Shown here one piece after another: positions 21,746-24,964 of a stretch of 24,964 bases of DNA. The translations under genes were made by a program, and so were the position numbers. Source of the DNA: Treponema sp. GTDB taxonomy: Bacteria > Spirochaetota > Spirochaetia > Treponematales > Breznakiellaceae. The notes under the pieces are model-generated. The model saw nothing but the letters and a program-made list of their open reading frames with translations, searched no databases and was not told the origin of the DNA. The DNA lies in NCBI GenBank assembly GCA_031281925.1, contig JAITES010000095.1:1-24964 (forward strand), written 5' to 3'. Numbering within the stretch: the first letter of the stretch is position 1; each line of letters opens with the position of its first letter.

Positions 21746-23257
21746 GTGAAGACCAGGGAAATTCTGGAGGCCGAAGCAGGGGAACTGCTCAGGCCCATAC
21801 TGGATAAAAAAGCCGCGGGAGAGAAACTTTCCGCAAAAGAACGCATGGCGATCCCTTCCCAGCAGATGCCCGCCCAGGATCCGGAAGTCCGGAGAAGGAA
21901 TGTTTACGAAGTTGCCCTGGGTTACGGCGAAGCCCAGGCCCGGCTTGAGGCGGAACGCTGTCTGGGCTGCAAAAATACGCCGTGTATTGCGGGCTGCCCC
22001 GTGGGGGTGCCGATTCCCCGTTTTATTGCGGAGATCCAGGCGGGAAACTTCAAGGCCGCCGCAGATATTATCAAGGAAACAAACCTGCTGCCGGCGGTTT
22101 GCGGCCGGGTCTGTCCGCAGGAAAAACAGTGCCAGGAACAGTGTACCCTGGGGAAGATCCTCAAAGATACGGAAAAAGCGGTAGCCATCGGAAGGCTGGA
22201 ACGTTTTGCCGCGGACTGGGAACGCTTACAGGGTGCGGTAACCCTGCCGGCGGTAAAGGCCTCCACCGGGAAGAAGATAGCCGTCATCGGCTCAGGCCCC
22301 GCCGGCCTTACCGTTGCCGCGGATCTTGCCCGTGAAGGTCACAGTGTTACTATCTATGAAGCTTTTCACAAGGCCGGCGGCGTGATGATCTACGGCATTC
22401 CTGAATTCCGTCTTCCCAAGGCCATCGTCCAGGCGGAAGTTGAAGGCCTCCTGAAGATGGGTGTCAAAATCGAAAACAATTTTCTTGCGGGACGCACCAG
22501 AACCATCACGGAGTTTCTTGAAAAAGACGGCTGTGATGCGGTCTTTATCGGCGCGGGAGCCGGGCTTCCCAAATTCCTCGGCATCCCCGGAGAGAATCTG
22601 GTGGGAGTATTCAGCGCCAACGAGTATCTTACCCGCGCGAATCTGATGAAGGCCTATGACCGCGAAAAGGCCGCCACCCCGGTATTCCTTTCGAGGGTTG
22701 CGGCGGTCATAGGCGGCGGAAACGTGGCGATGGACGCGGCCCGCATGGCCCTGCGTCTGGGGGCCGCCGAGGTGCATGTGATCTACCGCCGTACACGCGG
22801 GGAAATGCCCGCACGGGCGGAGGAAGTGGAACACGCCATGGAAGAAGGGATCATCTTTGATTTCCTCCGCAATCCCAACAGAATTCTGGGAGATGAAAAG
22901 GGCCGGGTTACCGGCATGGAACTTCAAAAGTTTGAACTGGGGGAAAGCGATGCCTCAGGCCGCAGAAGTCCTGTCGCCATTGCGGGCTCGGAATACGGCT
23001 TTGATTGCGATACCGTTATTGTCGCCCTGGGCAACGAACCCAACCCCCTGCTTTCAAAAACCACCCCCGGCCTGCAGGCCGACAGACGGGGCCGCCTCGT
23101 GGTCAACGAGGTGCAGAAAACCTCCCTGGACAGGGTTTATGCCGGGGGAGATATCGTGCTCGGCGCTGCCACGGTGATTCTCGCCATGGGGGAAGGGCGG
23201 AAAGCCGCCGCAGAGATAAATGAGAGGCTGAAAGAGAACAAATTTATCTCCGGGTAA
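21746..23257 (+). CDS. nfnB: NADH-dependent reduced ferredoxin:NADP+ oxidoreductase, large subunit (GltD-like)
   Basis: A 503-residue flavoprotein homologous to the small subunit of glutamate synthase. The N-terminal cluster domain has Cys72, Cys75, Cys80 and Cys84 (RCLGCKNTPCIAGCP) and Cys119, Cys123, Cys129 and Cys133 (VCGRVCPQEKQCQEQC), enough for two [4Fe-4S] clusters. The FAD motif VIGSGPAGLTVA is at 180-191, the NADPH-binding VIGGGNVAMDAAR lies near residue 325, and YAGGDIVLGAATVILAMGEGRKAA is the late FAD segment. Together with adjacent nfnA it makes the bifurcating Nfn complex; a stand-alone glutamate synthase subunit is less likely because the large GltB subunit is absent. It starts with GTG at 21746, preceded by AAGGGG; an ATG two bases earlier is out of frame and meets TGA at once. 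Confidence 0.92.
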   Translation: MKTREILEAEAGELLRPILDKKAAGEKLSAKERMAIPSQQMPAQDPEVRRRNVYEVALGYGEAQARLEAERCLGCKNTPCIAGCPVGVPIPRFIAEIQAGNFKAAADIIKETNLLPAVCGRVCPQEKQCQEQCTLGKILKDTEKAVAIGRLERFAADWERLQGAVTLPAVKASTGKKIAVIGSGPAGLTVAADLAREGHSVTIYEAFHKAGGVMIYGIPEFRLPKAIVQAEVEGLLKMGVKIENNFLAGRTRTITEFLEKDGCDAVFIGAGAGLPKFLGIPGENLVGVFSANEYLTRANLMKAYDREKAATPVFLSRVAAVIGGGNVAMDAARMALRLGAAEVHVIYRRTRGEMPARAEEVEHAMEEGIIFDFLRNPNRILGDEKGRVTGMELQKFELGESDASGRRSPVAIAGSEYGFDCDTVIVALGNEPNPLLSKTTPGLQADRRGRLVVNEVQKTSLDRVYAGGDIVLGAATVILAMGEGRKAAAEINERLKENKFISG

Positions 23258-23301
23258 AGTCCCCCTTTTCACTTGGAAAAATTGTGGCGCAATGCGTCCC
23301 C

Positions 23302-23330
23302 TTGTCCCTGTCTCCCAAATTCAATACTAT
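23302..23330 (+). promoter_or_regulatory. Candidate promoter of pheT, leaderless arrangement
   Basis: TTGTCC (23302-23307) and TACTAT (23325-23330) are separated by 17 bp. The -10 ends nine bases before the ATG at 23340. The nine bases TTTCTTACT contain no ribosome binding site. Confidence 0.45.
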
Positions 23331-23339
23331 TTTCTTACT

Positions 23340-24964
23340 ATGCCTAAAATTGATGTTAACGAGGAAGTTTTTTATACACTCGCCGGAGGCGAAAACCGGG
23401 AGGCGGGAGAATCCCTGCGGAATTTTCTTGAAGAGGCTCTCAGCTGTGCCAAGGCGGAACTGGACGAGGACAGCGATAAGAGCCTTCCCCTTCCGGAACG
23501 GCAACTCAAGATTGAACTGAACGATACAAACAGGCCCGATCTCTGGGCTACCGCGGGCTGCGCACGGCAGCTCAGGGTCTATTACGGGGGAAACATTCCT
23601 GAATATCCTTTCTTTTCACGGCCGGGGGTTCCGAGGCCTGCCGGGTACAAGGTTGTCGTGGAAAAATCGGTGCAGAAGGTAAGACCCTTCCTTGCCGGTT
23701 TTGTGGCTGCAGGCAAGACCGTAAGCGATGCGGGCCTGCGGGATATGATCCAGACTCAGGAGAAGCTTGCCTGGAACTTCGGGCGGAAGCGCAGGACGAT
23801 TTCCATGGGGCTTTACCGTATTGCCGTTATGAACTGGCCGATTCATTACAGGGCCGTCGATCCCGACTCGGTGTCTTTTGTTCCCCTTCAGTGGGATAGC
23901 CCGCTTACTCTCCGGGAGATTTTGAAGCAGCACCCCAAGGGTAAGGAATACGCCTTTATTCAGGAGCATGAGCCCCTCCATCCCCTGCTGGTGGATGCAA
24001 AGGATGCGGTTCTCTCCTATCCGCCCATCATCAATTCCGCAGATCTGGGGGCGGTGCAGGTTGGCGATACGGATCTCTTTGTGGAGCTTACCGGTACGGA
24101 TCAGCATGCGGTAACGCTGGCCGCTTCCATCGTGGCCTGCGATCTTGCCGACCAGGGCTTTACCATTGAGCCTGTGGAAGTAGAGTATGAATTTGATACC
24201 CCCTTCGGACGCAGTGTTGTTAATCCCTATTATTTCCAGGAGCCGGTATTCTGTTCCCTCAACCGGATCGAAAGGTACCTTGGGGAGCGGATAGAGGCGG
24301 CGGACTGTGTAAAGGCCCTGAAAAAAATGGGGGTCAGGGCGGAAATTGCTGATGATGTTGAACGGGGGGCGGACAGGGGAGACGCGATTGAGATGCCCTC
24401 CGAAGGGATACGGGCCTGGCCTCCCGAATACAGGAACGACTTTCTCCATGCAGCCGATGTGATGGAGGATGTCATGATAGGCCGGGGGCTGGGGACTTTC
24501 AAACCTGAACGGCCCCGTGACTTTACCATAGGCCGGCTGATGCCCATTACCCTGTTCAGCCGCCGGGTAAAGGAGATCATGATCGGGATGGGTTACCAGG
24601 AGATGATCTACAGCTACCTGGGTTCCCGGAAGGATCTTGTGGAAAAAGTCCGGGGCGATGGTTCAAAGATCATACAGATATCCAACCCAATGACGGAAAA
24701 CTATGAGTATGTGCGGGACAGTATTCTTGCCTCCCTGCTTTCCAGTGAGTCTGTTTCAGGCCACTCGGTGTATCCTCACCGGATCTTTGAAACCGGGAAG
24801 CTCGTCTACCGGGACGAAAAAGAGAATTCGGGAGCGGTAACCCGTCAGTTTCTCGGCTTCCTCAACGCCGACCGGGACGCGAATTTCAACACCGTTGCCG
24901 CCCAGGTGCAGACCTTTTTCTACTACATCAACAGGGATTATACGGTAGAGGAGTCCGGTGACGG
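23340..24964 (+). CDS. pheT: Phenylalanyl-tRNA synthetase beta subunit, archaeal/eukaryal type, 3' end beyond the window
   Basis: The frame is open for 541 codons and runs off the window. It encodes the beta chain of the (alpha-beta)2 synthetase that charges tRNA-Phe. MPKIDVNEEVFYTL at the N-terminus, IELNDTNRPDLWATAGCARQLR, PLHPLLVDAKDAVLSYPPIINS and the later EEVxDVMIGRG-like and ISNPMTENYEYVRDSIL segments follow the compact archaeal/eukaryal architecture, without the N-terminal tRNA-binding (EMAP-like) domain of typical bacterial PheT. Spirochaetes are known to carry this type, attributed to ancient transfer. At 541 codons it is close to the usual full length for this type. No pheS gene is in the window. 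The start is the ATG at 23340, with no Shine-Dalgarno but a promoter-like pair directly upstream. Confidence 0.9.
   Translation, partial: MPKIDVNEEVFYTLAGGENREAGESLRNFLEEALSCAKAELDEDSDKSLPLPERQLKIELNDTNRPDLWATAGCARQLRVYYGGNIPEYPFFSRPGVPRPAGYKVVVEKSVQKVRPFLAGFVAAGKTVSDAGLRDMIQTQEKLAWNFGRKRRTISMGLYRIAVMNWPIHYRAVDPDSVSFVPLQWDSPLTLREILKQHPKGKEYAFIQEHEPLHPLLVDAKDAVLSYPPIINSADLGAVQVGDTDLFVELTGTDQHAVTLAASIVACDLADQGFTIEPVEVEYEFDTPFGRSVVNPYYFQEPVFCSLNRIERYLGERIEAADCVKALKKMGVRAEIADDVERGADRGDAIEMPSEGIRAWPPEYRNDFLHAADVMEDVMIGRGLGTFKPERPRDFTIGRLMPITLFSRRVKEIMIGMGYQEMIYSYLGSRKDLVEKVRGDGSKIIQISNPMTENYEYVRDSILASLLSSESVSGHSVYPHRIFETGKLVYRDEKENSGAVTRQFLGFLNADRDANFNTVAAQVQTFFYYINRDYTVEESGD

Noticed and set aside
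21744..21749. ATG at 21744 as the nfnB start
   Set aside because: It is out of frame and followed directly by TGA; GTG at 21746 with AAGGGG upstream opens the correct frame.
23616..24449. 277-codon open frame on the minus strand opposite pheT
   Set aside because: The plus strand encodes a continuous PheT with conserved segments; the minus frame is an antisense shadow.
1..24964. CRISPR array, tRNA, rRNA, insertion sequence, prophage or known riboswitch
   Set aside because: No regularly spaced repeats, cloverleaf-like sequences, transposase motifs, phage genes or recognisable riboswitch cores were seen on either strand; gaps are short and mostly explained by promoters.

Overview
The window reads as a chromosomal segment of a spirochaete, most likely a Treponema-like organism of the termite-gut type. 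The reasons are the archaeal/eukaryal-type phenylalanyl-tRNA synthetase beta chain, the NfnAB pair, several secreted or membrane proteins of a treponemal look, and moderately GC-rich coding with AT-rich gaps. That placement is inference from gene content; no rRNA or tRNA gene is present to confirm it. I see no phage, insertion sequence or CRISPR array.

Layout. 1-2.2 kb: the end of an FGGY sugar kinase faces a two-gene sugar operon on the minus strand (Gfo/Idh/MocA oxidoreductase, then ThuA-like protein), with a perfect hairpin between them. 2.3-6.4 kb: a secreted protein, a LarA-like (Lar_N/DUF2088) protein coupled to a multi-pass membrane protein, a secreted DUF2259-type protein and a small unknown. 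6.5-10.4 kb, plus strand: a PfkB/KDG-type sugar kinase, a fused pseudoreceiver/RsbW-type ATPase/cyclic-nucleotide sensor, a small helical protein and D-Ala-D-Ala ligase. 10.4-14.4 kb, minus strand: thioredoxin reductase, GH3 NagZ-like hexosaminidase and GNAT acetyltransferase in an overlapping operon, then a 4HBT thioesterase with its own promoter. 14.5-16 kb: a secreted transglutaminase-like protein. 16-19.2 kb, minus strand: a radical SAM, UGT-type glycosyltransferase and LuxR-type response regulator operon, divergent from a MATE exporter. 19.4-25 kb, plus strand: MATE exporter, NfnA, NfnB, then PheT cut by the window edge.

Themes. The first third deals with sugars and sugar acids (FGGY kinase, Gfo/Idh, ThuA, LarA-like, KDG-type kinase). 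The middle deals with the envelope and peptidoglycan (Ddl, NagZ-like GH3, secreted proteins) and with redox (TrxB). The right part balances electron carriers (NfnAB). The two most unusual items are (a) the radical SAM/glycosyltransferase/regulator operon opposite a MATE exporter, a plausible uncharacterised lipid- or metabolite-modifying locus, and (b) a window-wide pattern in which seven genes lack a Shine-Dalgarno sequence and instead carry a -10-like hexamer 6-9 bases before the ATG, which predicts leaderless mRNAs. All functional names come from motif reading by eye; no database search was run.
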